Below the pieces are notes generated by a model, which ran no database searches, was not told the DNA's origin, and saw only the letters and a list, made by a program, of their open reading frames with translations. Both the position numbers and the translations under genes were made by a program. A stretch of DNA of 64,000 nucleotides from the NCBI GenBank assembly GCA_023078555.1, contig CM041197.1:10474552-10538551 (forward strand), given 5' to 3'. The first letter of the stretch is position 1, and every line of letters starts with the position of its first letter. This document shows positions 9,936 through 22,200 of this stretch, piece after piece. Source of the stretch: Ulva prolifera. Lineage: Eukaryota > Chlorophyta > Ulvophyceae > Ulvales > Ulvaceae.

Positions 9936-11840
9936 CGCCACAGCCGCACAAGTGCACGGCCTACTCGCGTGACCCCCAGCATGCGGCAGCCGTCGTGGCC
10001 GTGCTCGGCATTACGCATGCCACGGAGGGCACCGTCATCACCGGCACGCCCATCGGCACCCAAGCGTTCGAGTCGGCGCACGCGGAAGCGACGGCCGACA
10101 AGGTGTGCGCCACCATCGAGAAGATGATGAGCCTGCCCCTGAAAGCGCAAGACTAGTTCTTGCTGCTCACGATATTCTGCCAACGCCGTATGATGCACTA
10201 CGCCAGGGCGGTGCCGTGGGCGAACATCTCCGATCACACGCGCCGGACGGAGGCGTCTATCCTGGCTGCGGTGAATGGCATCATGCACGTCCCGCCGGAC
10301 GACCCTCGTTGGGCCGCACAAGCCATCCTTCCAGCGCGCCTCGGTGGCGTGGGCGTCATGTCCACGCCGCCGGAGGTCGCGGACGAAGCGTACCTCGCTG
10401 CAGCTGCAGTGAGCCACAAGGCATTCGCAGGAGGCCCCGAGCGCATGCAGCCGTTCTAGGGGCCGCACGGGCAACACTTGCAGGAAACATGGAAGGCCCT
10501 CAACGCCGCTCAACAGCTCCATCCGGAGCTGCCCGGGCCGGTGAGCGGCGACACCATCGCCAAGGTGTTACCTGGTATGCAGCAGCGTATCAACAAGATG
10601 GTTGCCCTGCGCCGCCGGGCGGCTCTGCTTACCAGCCATGATGTCACCACGCTCGAGGGTGCATGCAACTTAGCACGGCTTCGCAGCTTTGCTTGCCGTG
10701 CAGCCACCCTTTGGTTGAGCACCCTACCGCTCTCCCAGGTGCTGCGCATGACTGACATTGAGTTCATGCTCTGCATCAGGAATCTCCGAGGCATGTCTCC
10801 AGCCCCTCCCAATGTGGTCGGCTCGCGCTGCGGATGTGGCATATTCATACAGCCGCGTGATCTCGACCACGCGATGAATTGCACACACAATGCAGGGACT
10901 TGGACTTCGCGCCAAAATATCGTTGAAAAACAATGGCGCGAGATCGGGTCCCACGCATGTGTGGCGTCCACGCGCATCCCGCGCACAGCGCCGTTTGTCC
11001 GCGCACGGCTCGCGGTCGCTCCGAGGCAGATCCATGCCGGCCCGCCGTGTCCGCCCCCTGCTCCGCCCCAGCCCGCCTCCCAGATCGCGGGCCCTTCGCA
11101 CGGGGTGACCTTGCCCGCGGAGCCGATACCTGCAGCCCCCCTGCAGCCGCCGAACACACGCGCGCGCGCGCGCGGACGCGGCATTGGCACCTACGACTGC
11201 TCCGGCCGCCGACGCCGATGCTGGACACAGCGCCCAGATGGGGCGCCACGCGCCGGACGCTGCACAGGCTGCGGCGCTGGCGGCGGCGGCGGCGATAGGT
11301 GGCCAGGATACGGCGGGGCCTGGAGAGTAGGCCGCTGCCGCGCAGGCGGAGGCGCTAGAGCGGGTGCTCGGGGCGGTGGCCCAGGACAATTTGGGGGACA
11401 TCATGTTTATGCCGCCAGGTGACGCATTATGCACTGGGGATGTGTCGGTTGTGAGCGCCTGTGCTGATACCTATTGCAGCCGCGCGGCCCGGGAGGACGG
11501 GGGTTCTGCGGAGACGCGGGATGTACAGAAACGCAATACTTATCGCTTGCACGACCCTGATGAATATAGCTTTGTGCCATTGTCGCATGAGACGCATGGT
11601 CTCTTGGGACAGCCTGCCATGGATCACTTGAATCGGCTGGCGGAGGTTGCGTCTCGGTATGGTAAGGTGAACCATGCTTTGTTTGTGACGAACGCGCTGT
11701 GCCGGTTGAGTGTGGCGTTGTGCAAAGGGAATGCTCTTGTGCTACTTGCGGGGCTTCAATCTTTGGCTGGCATCACCGGCAGGGCTGTGGTACGTGCTCG
11801 TACCCGGCCTAGTGCCAAGACTGAGTGGATTTGCGGATAG
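9936..11840 (+). pseudogene. non-LTR retrotransposon fragment: RT C-terminal part plus restriction-like endonuclease
   Basis: One frame can be followed from about 9945 through in-frame stops at 10154 and 10457 to about 11160. It then shifts at a CG-dinucleotide run (11160-11176) and ends at 11838. The first part resembles the segment just after the RT palm in RLE-type LINEs (TGTPIGTQAF, then a run ending in an ILPARLGGVG motif). Next is an arginine-rich region and a Cys/His cluster (CGCG ... H ... C, near 10835-10885). The end carries a PD-(D/E)xK-like signature (GDVSVV, then QKR, then ETHG), fitting a C-terminal endonuclease that nicks target DNA. The 5' end is missing, as usual for LINEs. 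The clade (R2/CRE/Hero-like) is inferred from the C-terminal endonuclease only. Confidence 0.75.
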
Positions 11841-12678
11841 ATTCCTAGGAACGGCCCGTTGCCCGGCCCCTCTTCGTTGTTACTACATACATAGTCCACC
11901 GCACATCTCCCAGATATCAGGTAAAGAAAGTCTGCGTCTCCACATCTGGCATGATCACGAATTAGACGGAAGTGGCACAGCCTGTGCGATGCTGTGTTAC
12001 AGATCCAACTGCAATTTCATCACACGTCATCAACATGCAAGTACATCACCCCGCCCAAGCTCCACACTGCGGCAGATTCCACGCACTCTTAGCTATGGTG
12101 GTGAACGTAGCACATGCACAGCATTGAATGGTGGGTAGGAACACTCCCTCTGGCACAAGCCACGATTCCCGGTTGCGCTTTGTGCCCACCGGCACTGCAC
12201 CGGCCCAGTACACCGGTGCACAATTTCACAGCGGCATGTGCATGCACATTCCAGACGCCCAGCGTGCAGATCAGTACCTTGAGAGGTAAACAGCCTGTGG
12301 GCTATTTTGAGACGTGCCGTGGCCTAGGCCAGAGTAAGAAGACCTCCAGTGCACTTGGAGCAGCTCTTTCATGTCACCATGTCATGTGCACAACACTCAA
12401 TCACCTTGAAGGGACTCCGTCAGAGGTTGCATGACCTCAACAACGACTTGATGATGTTGACACAGCAGCGACGCGAAGTTGAGGTTCCCGAATGGTCAGA
12501 CGTAATCTTGAAACGTTGTATACTCTGTGCCATCAGCAATGTGGAATGACATGTATCCTGGTATTGAACATACGGCGCAGTGCTGCGGGTTCCCACACAT
12601 TGCCCCTTGCCAGAACATCGCAGACCCAGACAACTTGTCGTGCATGCTTGTTGTGAACGCGTGCCTAGTGTGCATTGC
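11841..12678. other. stretch without a recognised gene
   Basis: Several short open frames on both strands (for example 11710-12138 plus, 12420-12710 minus) have no recognisable domain. Nothing else could be supported. Confidence 0.5.
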
Positions 12679-12956
12679 TGTTCGTATGCAAGCGCGAGTG
12701 GAAGCGTCATACCGTAAGTTTAGTTGGGCGAAATGTTAAGTATGTGTGCGGAGTACTTAGCACATGACGCCTGAGATCTGGGATCACACTTGCATGGTCA
12801 GTATCTGAGTCAGATACTTGAGCCATGACCTTGTTCGACCTATACAGAGAGCTGGAATGTGTCTTCTCATTCGCGGGCTGGTGACTGCCACGTGTCACCC
12901 CGTGCGTGCATTCGCATGTGCACCTGCCTTGTGCGCTACGAAGCACTTTCACAACA
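12679..12956 (-). mobile_element. solo LTR, family A
   Basis: A 278-bp LTR, TGTTGTGAAAG...CGAACA when read on the minus strand, flanked by an exact 5-bp target duplication ATTGC (12674-12678 and 12957-12961). The orientation is set by the copy at 60.1 kb, where a purine tract adjoins the TGTTGTG end. It contains the palindrome AGTATCTGAGTCAGATACT (12800-12818). A single LTR with intact TSD means LTR-LTR recombination removed the body. Confidence 0.92.
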
Positions 12957-12961
12957 ATTGC

Positions 12962-13659
12962 ATATGTCTCCAGACTCAGTATGACTGCATGTAGATTGAC
13001 AGAGCAGGTCTCGTCGGCGGGGCCTGCTAGGCCGCGTTGCAAGAGCGCGTTGCAAACGCTGTTCAAGCGCTGATCATGACCGCCGGCGCTGGCAGAGCCG
13101 CAGCGCGTCCACAAAGATGCCCCAAGGCTGCAATGGCCGAGGCAGTCGCTGCGTCGGCTGTTCTGTGGGATACAAGCTTGTCACGTAGCTTACACATGTT
13201 TTGCTAGCAATTCTTAACACAATTGGGTGGGCAATTTGTTGATTGGCTAACTGATTAATTAGCATCTAATATTTAATCAGTATCTAATATTAGGTTTGTT
13301 AAATGTGACGGAATGTCAGCGCCAGCTAGCTGGGCAATTAAAGCTATTATTAGCTCGATATCGTGAAAATGCTTGCACTATGCTTGCACTCAGGCCTGGT
13401 GTGGCATGTCGGTAGACTGTGCTAGCACACGGCAGTGGCCAAGTAGGGCAAAATATGCCGCTTGCACCCGTGTTCACGAAGAAAGCAACAATGGTGCTTT
13501 GGGCCGTGCTCCCGACGATCCGTCTGTGTTCAAATTCGCTCAGAGGTCACTGCCGCCCTCTGTCTCAGGCACGGCCGACAGCGCTTTGCATGGGCCACCT
13601 TCTCCGACGCCGCCAACGGTTGCAGAGGACTGCTGCAGTGCATCTTAAACAACATGATA
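12962..13659. other. stretch without a recognised gene
   Basis: AT-rich around 13200-13360 with a repeated ATCTAATATT motif. No exon or element could be recognised. Confidence 0.45.
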
Positions 13660-13731
13660 CAAGTGTGCCACGCACCGAGCCACACGCAGCACACACCAAC
13701 ACACCCACGCAACGTCAGCACCGGCCAAAAC
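13660..13731 (+). repeat. C-rich repeat (family C), left piece
   Basis: This CACACC-rich piece matches about 32250-32320 and continues at 15734, on the far side of the LTR cluster. The LTR elements therefore inserted into a pre-existing copy of this repeat. Confidence 0.7.
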
Positions 13732-13854
13732 TGTTGAGGTCTCTGAGTCGCCGGGACGGAATGGACCTACGGTGCTGCGCGAGGACAGCTGAATAAACGG
13801 GCTAAACGCCGCACCGTAGGTCCGTTCCGTCCCGGCGTCTCAGAGACCTTAACA
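13732..13854 (+). mobile_element. tiny palindromic LTR, family B
   Basis: A 123-bp sequence begins TGTTGAGG and ends CCTTAACA. Its outer roughly 40 bases on each side are inverse complements (GGTCTCTGAG ... CTCAGAGACC), so the whole LTR can fold into a hairpin around a loop containing AATAAA. It is followed at 13855 by GGTATCGGTGATTC, 12 bases of which equal the copia primer-binding site. That supports an LTR rather than a simple TIR element, although the right edge of the cluster (15733, CCTCAACA) would also fit a 42-bp TIR. Confidence 0.6.
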
Positions 13855-14289
13855 GGTATCGGTGATTCGAGTGTACAGGACGCTGTACATAAATTGCGTG
13901 TACATGTGTGCATGATAATAATGAACGTGATATATAATGTGTAAGTGGCGTACAAACGCCAGTTCAACTACGAGGGTGCCTGCAGTGGTCTACGACGCAG
14001 CCTTATGTGTCTACAGGTGTGCAACGCCGGCATGCGCCTAGTGAGATGTATCGCACAACACCTCCCCCCTTAACAGAGGAGCGAAGGTCCATAAGCGAAG
14101 CACAGAAATGCTGGCGAGACCACACATGAAGGAGTGTCATGATAGATGGCAAGCGACCATAAAAATAACACGAAGGGCAAAGCCTGCGGAGCAAGGACAA
14201 CGTCGGGGCTTTGTAACAAGCGCCGGCGCCGTGACTGCCTTGCAAATAAGTTACATCATGTCCGAGAAGGCCACGATCAAGTCATCTAA

Positions 14290-14567
14290 TGTTCGAATGC
14301 AAGCGCGAGTGGAAGCATCATACCGGAACTTTAGTTGGGGGAAATGTTAAGTATGTGTGCGGAGTAGTTAGCACATGACGCCTGAGATATGGGATCACAC
14401 CTGCATGGTTAGTATCTGAGTCAGATACTTGAGCCATGACCTTGTTCAACCTATACAGAGAGCTTGAATGTGTCTTCTCATCCGCGGGCTAGTGACTGCC
14501 ACGTGTCACTCTGTGCGTGCATTCGCATGTGCACCTGCCTTGTGCGCTACGAGGCAAATTCACAACA
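14290..14567 (-). mobile_element. solo LTR, family A, inside first duplicated unit
   Basis: A 278-bp LTR with exact 5-bp target duplication TCTAA (14285-14289 and 14568-14572). It is slightly diverged from the 12.7-kb copy (for example GCATCATACCGGAAC for GCGTCATACCGTAAG). Confidence 0.9.
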
Positions 14568-15228
14568 TCTAAGTAGTGGCCCAAAACATGGCCATGAGAA
14601 TGCGTGGCAATTTCGATAAAGTCATGAAGTGTGCGCTCACGAATGCGAGCAGCCATCACCACCGTGCGCTCGGCACTAACAATTCCGCGAAGACATCGCT
14701 TAATTCGTCGGTGCTGCGTGAGGACAGCTGAATAAACGGGCTAAACGCCGCACCGTAGGTCCGTTCCGTCCCGGCGTCTCAGAGACCTTAACAGGTATCG
14801 GTGATTCGAGTGTACAGGACGCTGTACATAAATTGCGTGTACATGTGTGCATGATAATAATGAACGTGATATATAATGTGTAAGTGGCGTACAAACGCCA
14901 GTTCAACTACGAGGGTGCCTGCAGTGGTCTACGCCGCAGCCTTATGTGTCTACAGGTGTGCAACGCCGGCATGCGCCTAGTGAGATGTATCGCACAACAC
15001 CTCCCCCCTTAACAGAGGAGCGAAGGTCCATAAGCGAAGCACAGAAATGCTGGCGAGACCACACATGAAGGAGTGTCATGATAGATGGCAAGCGACCATA
15101 AAAATAACACGAAGGGCAAAGCCTGCGGAGCAAGGACAACGTCGGGGCTTTGTAACAAGCGCCGGCGCCGTGACTGCCTTGCAAATAAGTTACATCATGT
15201 CCGAGAAGGCCACGATCAAGTCATCTAA

Positions 15229-15506
15229 TGTTCGAATGCAAGCGCAAGTGGAAGCATCATACCGGAACTTTAGTTGGGGGAAATGTTAAGTATGTGTGCG
15301 GAGTAGTTAGCACATGACGCCTGAGATATGGGATCACACCTGCATGGTTAGTATCTGAGTCAGATACTTGAGCCATGACCTTGTTCAACCTATACAGAGA
15401 GCTTGAATGTGTCTTCTCATCCGCGGGCTAGTGACTGCCACGTGTCACCCTATGCGTGCATTCGCATGTGCACCTGCCTTGTGCGCTACGAGGCAAATTC
15501 ACAACA
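15229..15506 (-). mobile_element. solo LTR, family A, inside second duplicated unit
   Basis: The duplicate of the 14290 copy, with the same TCTAA flanks (15224-15228 and 15507-15511) and a few private substitutions. It was not an independent insertion. Confidence 0.9.
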
Positions 15507-15733
15507 TCTAAGTAGTGGCCCAAAACATGGCCATGAGAATGCGTGGCAATTTCGATAAAGTCATGAAGTGTGCGCTCACGAATGCGAGCAGCCATCACCA
15601 CCGTGCGCTCGGCACTAACAAGTCCGCGAAGACATTGCTTAAATTCGTCGGTGCTGCGTGAGGACAGCTGAATAAATGGGCTAAACGCCGCACTGTAGGT
15701 CCGTTCCGTCCCGGCGACTCAAAGACCTCAACA

Positions 15734-15955
15734 ACAGCCGAACAGCAACACACAAAACCACACGCACCCACAAACACACCCAACCCCCCCCACCCCACAC
15801 CCACAAGCACACCCACACGCCCAATCCCACCCACACCCCGCTCACCCGCCCGGCGCAAGAGCCCCGACAGCACACACAGCCAAGGATGCCGAACAAAGAA
15901 ACAGCGAGACTCCAACAACCTCTGCCCCAGGGATAACTCAACACTCAACTCTTGG
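15734..15955 (+). repeat. C-rich repeat (family C), right piece
   Basis: Continues the repeat interrupted at 13731. The run CAAACAAACAGCGAGACC-like near 15893 matches 32440-32465. Confidence 0.7.
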
Positions 15956-15959
15956 AATG

Positions 15960-18364
15960 CGGTTGAGCATGACACTGCCTCACACCAAACCCAGATGCTT
16001 CTGTCACAACCCACTGCTTTGGGGTTGGCAACCATTCAAAGGACTGTGACACTTCCATATAGATGATTTTGGCATCCATGCCGCTCCTCCGAACGCGACC
16101 GGTTGATGAGCAGGGTGCCCTTGGAGCTGCAGTCCTATGAGGCCCCGGCAGAAATTTTGGTCACTAGTTATTGCACACCCTCGTAGCCACAGCATGTCGC
16201 TGCAGTATCGGCTGATCAAGCACTCCGGAGACGTTTCAACACAACTACACACCAAGATGCACAACTGAACTTCAAAAGCGTTGGTAAGCGTGGTATTTTC
16301 AGGAAGTCACACTGACCGTGTTCGACCGTGCACTGCTGAAACACTTCACGATAGCTGTTTGTACCCAGTCGCGCCCCCACCTCGCCCTGTTCATTACGTA
16401 GTTTTCTGTACGCTTTTGCTTTGCGTCGATATGATAGCCCAGGGCCCCTCGGAATGTAGCGCCACAGAATTCTTTCGCGCTGGGACAGGACAGCATGACC
16501 TCGATTGTTGTTTTTCGACGATTTGATTGCATCTTTGTCGCACAGATGCAAATCGCTGCTTGTTTCGAACTCTGTGAGAAATGCTGGATTGGTGAAGCAG
16601 CTTGACGCACTCAAGCACAAAGCCACTCGCGGCAACCATGGAAGCACCAGAATCCGTTGATTCACCAGAATCCGTTGAAGCATTCACTTCTGATGTGTTA
16701 CAAGTGTTGTTCTGTGCCGCTCTACGCCCTGCTCAATGACAGTATTGTTGACACATGAGCACAAGGTGAGGAAGCAGACTGCGACATGTGGATCGTGGAG
16801 GCATGCAGCACGGAAACTCCCGTATTGAATGGGCGATCCCTGTGCAGCTGAGTGATCCATTGGAATAGATTGGACGCAGTCAATGCGACCAGCGTGGAAC
16901 ACAGACAATCGCTACAAGCAACACGAAAGGGCTTTTTCCATGGACTATCGAGTAGCCTGTACATACAGGTCGGCGCCAATACATTCAACAATGGTGCATG
17001 CCTGAGCAATGGAGTGGTCTCACTGGGCACATGATGCAGGCATTGGGTTTGTATTGTACATGATGCAGGTCTCAGAAGACTTCTACTTGCAATGTGACCA
17101 CTGATGTACCTCTGAATTCGACACGGAAGTCGTTGGTGGATACTCAAACTCAACTGCCATGAGATCATGACGGCTTGCACATGGGGATTTATACCAGCAT
17201 CAAGCTGCAAGCTCAAGGACGTCCGTGTACACTGTGTTGGTTGCGACGGGATGAGCACGTCAACACGGTCAAGCACACCGGCTCCCCGACATCACATCAC
17301 ATTATCAAACTGGGCGTAAACCCGATGATGAGAGTAAGAAGCTGCAAATGAGATGCTTCAACCCGACTGCATGATGCTGGCGTCATGCACCTCCGGACAT
17401 GCCTTTGATTGTTCCCGGCTGTGCTTTGCAAGCAACTGTATCTCACAGCAATCATGATTGCAGGCAACACAGGCACGCACACAAAGACGCGCCGGCCATA
17501 GTTGCAAGCCATGCAGCAATCGTTCTGAAGAGATACATCTTGTAAGCGGCCGGCTTCATCACAAGACTGATCAGCACGGCGTCCCAAGACCAACCTGAGG
17601 CAGCAGAGCGGCAGCCTGATGAACTCCCTCAATAAATCATTGCATAAGCCGCAGGTCGTCAGAGGTGTACAACTATGCAGCGACTTCAGCAGCTGGAAAA
17701 TAGGTCAACGTACCACAGGCGCAGATGTGTGCGTAGCTGGCACATCTTCTGGACCGCTCGAGCAGCCACATACTCATGTACAGAATGACCCGGATGCCTA
17801 TAACGAAGACTATGTGCTGCAAGTTGGTCTGGTGCGGTGATGTTACCTGTCGGGAGGCCTGGCCGTGCGCATTCGTATTCAGCAGTACGCTGCCGCACAG
17901 CGGCTGGTACGGACTTTGCTAAATGGCCACACAGACGGCTATTTGACTCGCAATAAACATCTTTGTAACATTGACATCATATGCGTGGCGTAGGAGCGGT
18001 GCAGCGGCGATCTGTAGCTCTGTGCCTTTTTACGCATTCACCTACCGCGGCCGAGCGTGGTATGTCGATGGTAACTGGGGCAACTTGGGTAAAGGCCCTC
18101 GTATGAGCCCGCACAGCCCGGTAACTCCGGCTCTGAGGTGCCGGGCACAACACAGTACTACCAGCGATGCTACTTTACCACCGTGCTATCTCCCGTTTGC
18201 TCATTTGTCGATCCTGCCTGTACACGCGTGTGTGGTGTTCCTGATACTGAGGAAATCGAGCAAGTAGTGCCGAACCCCTTCTTTTGTTTAGTTCTTGCTG
18301 CATCGACAGCTTTCAGATCTGTGAAGGCGAGAACACTGTCCACTGCATGTACGTACTAGAACAA
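15960..18364. other. 2.4 kb without a recognised gene
   Basis: The longest open frame is 16722-17276 on the minus strand (184 codons, no known domain, no clear splice context). An 18-base motif CCAGAATCCGTTGATTCA is partly duplicated at 16648-16680. No element boundary or RNA gene was recognised. Confidence 0.5.
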
Positions 18365-18426
18365 ATCACCCGAAACTAAATAACTACAAAAGAGTGAACG
18401 GGAGAAAACAAACATCACCCGACACT
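18365..18426. mobile_element. 36-bp mini-insertion with 13-bp flanking repeats
   Basis: Insert 18378-18413 contains the core GAGTGAACGGGAGAAAA. It is bracketed by ATCACCCGAAACT (18365-18377) and ATCACCCGACACT (18414-18426), which differ at one base. It belongs to the same family as the inserts at 29.1, 31.7, 32.6 and 37.0 kb. Confidence 0.7.
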
Positions 18427-19277
18427 TATTTCAAATAAGTTATTTGTGACACCCCCGACGGAACCTGAGGTGGTTGTCGGGATTCCTGTCGGGAGGTGGT
18501 TGCCGGGATTCCGCTCGACTCGGGAACCCCAACCAGCAGGCTGCATATCGGGCCAGCCCGAGCAAAAAATGGGTAGAGCTTCGGTTTCCCCGACAGGGAA
18601 AACACGGCCTGTAGAGCCCTGACTCGTATATCGCGAGATAGCATAGGTGGCCTTGCAACACGCATGCAGAATATTCGATGGCATGGCGTTCGGGGTGCAG
18701 AGAACGTTCTATACATGTTGCTTACGCATCCGGCCTCGTGATCGCTGTCAAAGCGTCACAGAACAGGAGACAAATATGCATGCTGCCACCGACAGGTCAA
18801 GAAAACATACGCGCAAGCAGCCGCAGACACTGTACTGTGCATCCGACGCATGTAGTGTGAGGGGCGTGCATGAGCTGCGAAGCACGCACACCCAACGGTT
18901 TAGTGATAACAATGCCACGACCCAGCAGCATGGCTAGTGTCTCCTCGGATGCAAAGCAGTTTGGCGTGGCTGCGTACGGCTGTGTATCAGTGCTTCTGTC
19001 AGGTCCAATTCCAGCCAAACAGGCAGCGTCCCTCACCACCTACGTTTTAGAGCAGAAGCACCCCCCGTAGCACCACAGATTGCTGACGATTACATAATTG
19101 CTTGTCGGAACACCGGAAGACGGATTACGAGGCCAGGTACGGAAGCGGGTTTCAAGTTCTCGAGTGGCGCGCGTTGGGCGCATACCCATGCGCCCTGATG
19201 AACGCTCACCACTGTTAGCTGAATGAGTATTTTCTGGCACCGCTTTAAGCAGGGCTGTTTGTGTGCAGGCCAGCGAG
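18427..19277. other. intergenic stretch upstream of the membrane protein gene
   Basis: It contains a short tandem repeat of about 26 bp (GGTGGTTGYCGGGATTC, 18469-18520). A minus-strand frame 18426-18716 crosses it without a recognisable domain. The promoter of the gene at 19278 should lie here, but no TATA box is evident. Confidence 0.45.
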
Positions 19278-22200
19278 ATGCGTGAATTCACACGAAAGCT
19301 GCGATCGCCCGGGTTGCCACTCGCGGTAGCGCTGCTACTGCTCATTGCTTGGCCGTCGCAAGCATCTGCTACTTTTCTGTTCTTCGGAGCGTCTAAATCT
19401 TCCACTGTCGAGGTCGACTCGGGATCAAGCCTGAAGGAAGCAATCGAGGGAGGGGCGAGGCACATCCTCCTGACACAGCATATCGACGCGAGGGGCATCA
19501 GAGGGTTGACGTCATCAAATTCTGCCTTCGTTTTGCAAAACGATCTCATAATTCAGGTGAGGTTCTGCACAAAGCACTCCACCGCATACCCGCACAATCG
19601 ACCAACGGGCTTCGACTTTCCTTTGCATGTGCTCTGTTACCAAACTTTGCTGCATTAATTTGGAGTACTTTGTCGTTGACATTTGTCAGGATCCGCTGCG
19701 GGATCAATGCAGAATGCCGAGCTGCTCGCGTCCCGTATGATTTGACAGTGCACACGGAGCAACGTACGACTAGTTTCGCATAGCAAATTTTTCATTCCAG
19801 TGTGATAACGGCTTGGTACGCCTCCGCATGGGTGCAAATGATTGTGGAGTCTGAAGCGTACCTGCGGCCTCAATATGGTAGCTCACGCCGCTTTGCCTCT
19901 ATGTTCAGTACACTCTCTCTACCGCGTACATAATACAAGTGATGAGCAGCAATGTCGATACAGAATCAGCGCTGGCCCGACATGCAAAATGGTAACAGTA
20001 GAACGACACGACTGCCGCATGCTCTGTCCACATCAACTTCAACTCCGTCACGAGATCAGACTCGACCCAAGACCGGGCGCATTGCGCTGTGTCCTTGGTG
20101 AGATGCGATTGCTGGTGTTTCGCTGATCAGGAGGTGCCGCTCGACCCAGCGCATTGCGTGCAGCTCACCGTTCATCTCGGTTCACTCGACCATGCTGACA
20201 AGTTATTCGTGTATCAGGTGCATGTACCATTCGTTGTTGTTGCCTTTGCATGCATTGTCGCAAAACTTCTCTGTTCAGACAAAGCTGCCTGCCCCAGAAG
20301 GAGGCACAACGCACATTGGCAGTGGTTGTACGAGTGCTGCTGCGGTGTCGAGCACCGTCGTGACATTCCTCGCCTCATCGTTTCCCCGCAGTCAGCGTCC
20401 AGAACTGCAGACCATCAACCCTTGACTCTCTTGCAGCCACATGCCTCAAATGAGGATGTACTGCCTGCCTGCAGGGCCAATGCACTGGCAGCCCTCCGGA
20501 CTCCCTGGGCCCCTTCTCCCCTCCACTGCCACCACTACGACCATCGCAGTGTGTCATCGCCACGGATTCGACATTGTTCGAAATTCCCGCGATTGGGGCC
20601 TCCGTGTCCCTCAACCATGTCCACCTCCGGATGCAACGTGCTGATGCCGCAACCGCGCCGGACGTGCCGCTGCTGTCTGTCACCGGCTCAGCCCTCTGGA
20701 TCACGAGCTCCACCCTCCAAGGCGACGATGGCTCCGCCTTGGCGCTCAGTCTCGTCGAGGATGCCCAAGTTCGTGTCAGCGGTACGCCCAAACCACTGGT
20801 CCCAATAAAGCGCCATGCTATGTGGCTAGTCGTACTGCAACACATGCAACAATGTGCCATAGTATTCCACGATTGGCCATTACTTGTGCTTGGGCCCCTC
20901 TGTAAATCGCAGTCTGAAGGACCGCGGGGGTTTTTTTTATCCCTGCTCCTGAGGTCTATCACCAAGGAGCTGCAGGCACATGCCTTGAATCATGTTGCTG
21001 CCTCCCTACTTGCCCCTGTAGGTGATGCTTTCGGGAAACACATGTCCGCTCATGCACCACAACGCCGATGCAGCACTTCAGACGCACCTGAAAGTGCTTC
21101 GGCTGTCACACTTCCAGCAGACTCCTTGTGCTCCACTAGCTGCAGCTGATGCTGTGAGACGTGAACTACATCAGTGCAGTACAGGCTCGATGCCACAGCC
21201 AGAAACGCCACCATATGTCCTGCCTTGCGGCCGCTTCCTCGTTTCTACAAGCCGTCACCCACCAGTAGGAATCTAAGAATCAACAATGCATGTGCATTGC
21301 TACACGTTAGCGCAGTGACCATGCGCGCTCCAGCCGCAATCCGCCACCGCAACGTGCAGGGTCAACGATCCAGGGCTGGCGTAGCGGCGTCGCCCCCGTC
21401 GCCGTCGTCGGCCAGAACTGCAGCCTCTCCCTGGAAGACTGTGACATCACCGACAACACCAACACCAGCTTCCTGCCCGCTGTGTATGCCAGCTCCGAGG
21501 CGACGGGGCCCGTGAGCGCCGTTGTGTTGCGGGGCTCGCGCCTTGCGCGCAACGCCGAGCCGTTCCTGGGGACGTGGCTGGCCGGTGGCGCGGCGTTCTT
21601 CTCGGATGACGGCGCGCTGCGCGTGCTGCGCGTCAAGGAGAATGCGACGGTGCCGGTGCTGCCGCTTGGCGCGTCGGCGGCGGCGGCGACGGCGGCGGTG
21701 CTGACGGCGTGGGACGACCCCCTGCTCTCTGGGGTGCGTGCCTCAATTATTGCGTGCTGTGCCTGATTACAGTGTACTGTTGAGACGGGACCGTGACAGG
21801 CACCCGGAATCGGATCCACTTCTGGTGAAGCACGATGTGTGGGACTGTACGTCGGTCATTCATCAGAAGCTGTGTGCTTTCGTTCGAGAGGTGTTTTATT
21901 GGCTTCTTAGTGGGGAGGCGTGGCAGGTGACGTGTCGTGTGCAAGCTCAGGCAGATGTGGTTTGGTACATGTGCAGCAACGGTCGTGTCGGGCCATGGGC
22001 TGTCGTTTCCTTTGAGGCAGGAATCGAAGAAGAACATAGTGCATACTGTCAGCCTAGACGCCGCCGGCGCCTCCCTGGAGTACCGCACATTCTGCGCACC
22101 CACAGTGACCACTTTGTGGCTGTGCAGAGCGGCGACATCACCACCACCGACGACTCCGCTTCTGATCTGCCCGGAGAAGTCCCTGCCCCGCGTGGTGGCT

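Larger units (their letters stand above)
13801..15679 (+). repeat. 939-bp tandem duplication of a nested LTR block
   Basis: 13801-14739 and 14740-15679 are almost identical direct copies, and a third copy begins at 15680 but ends at 15733. Each unit holds the right half of LTR-B, its primer-binding-like site, a CCTCCCCCCTT tract (14047 and 14986), an internal segment and a solo LTR-A. Because the LTR-A insertion with its TCTAA target copies is present in both units, the duplication happened after that insertion. Unequal recombination between LTR-B copies would explain it. Confidence 0.85.

Noticed and set aside
10478-11422. 314-codon plus-strand ORF as an independent gene.
   Set aside because: It is the middle of the retrotransposon fragment and its last third is an out-of-frame reading after the CG run, as the 26-kb copy shows.
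14047-14057. CCTCCCCCCTT in the duplicated block as the purine tract of the neighbouring LTR-B.
   Set aside because: It lies on the wrong strand for LTR-B, whose primer-binding site reads rightward; it may belong to another, unplaced LTR, so no element was drawn from it.
16722-17276. 184-codon minus-strand ORF as a gene.
   Set aside because: No domain, no good start context and no codon pattern distinguishing it from other frames; left as unassigned.
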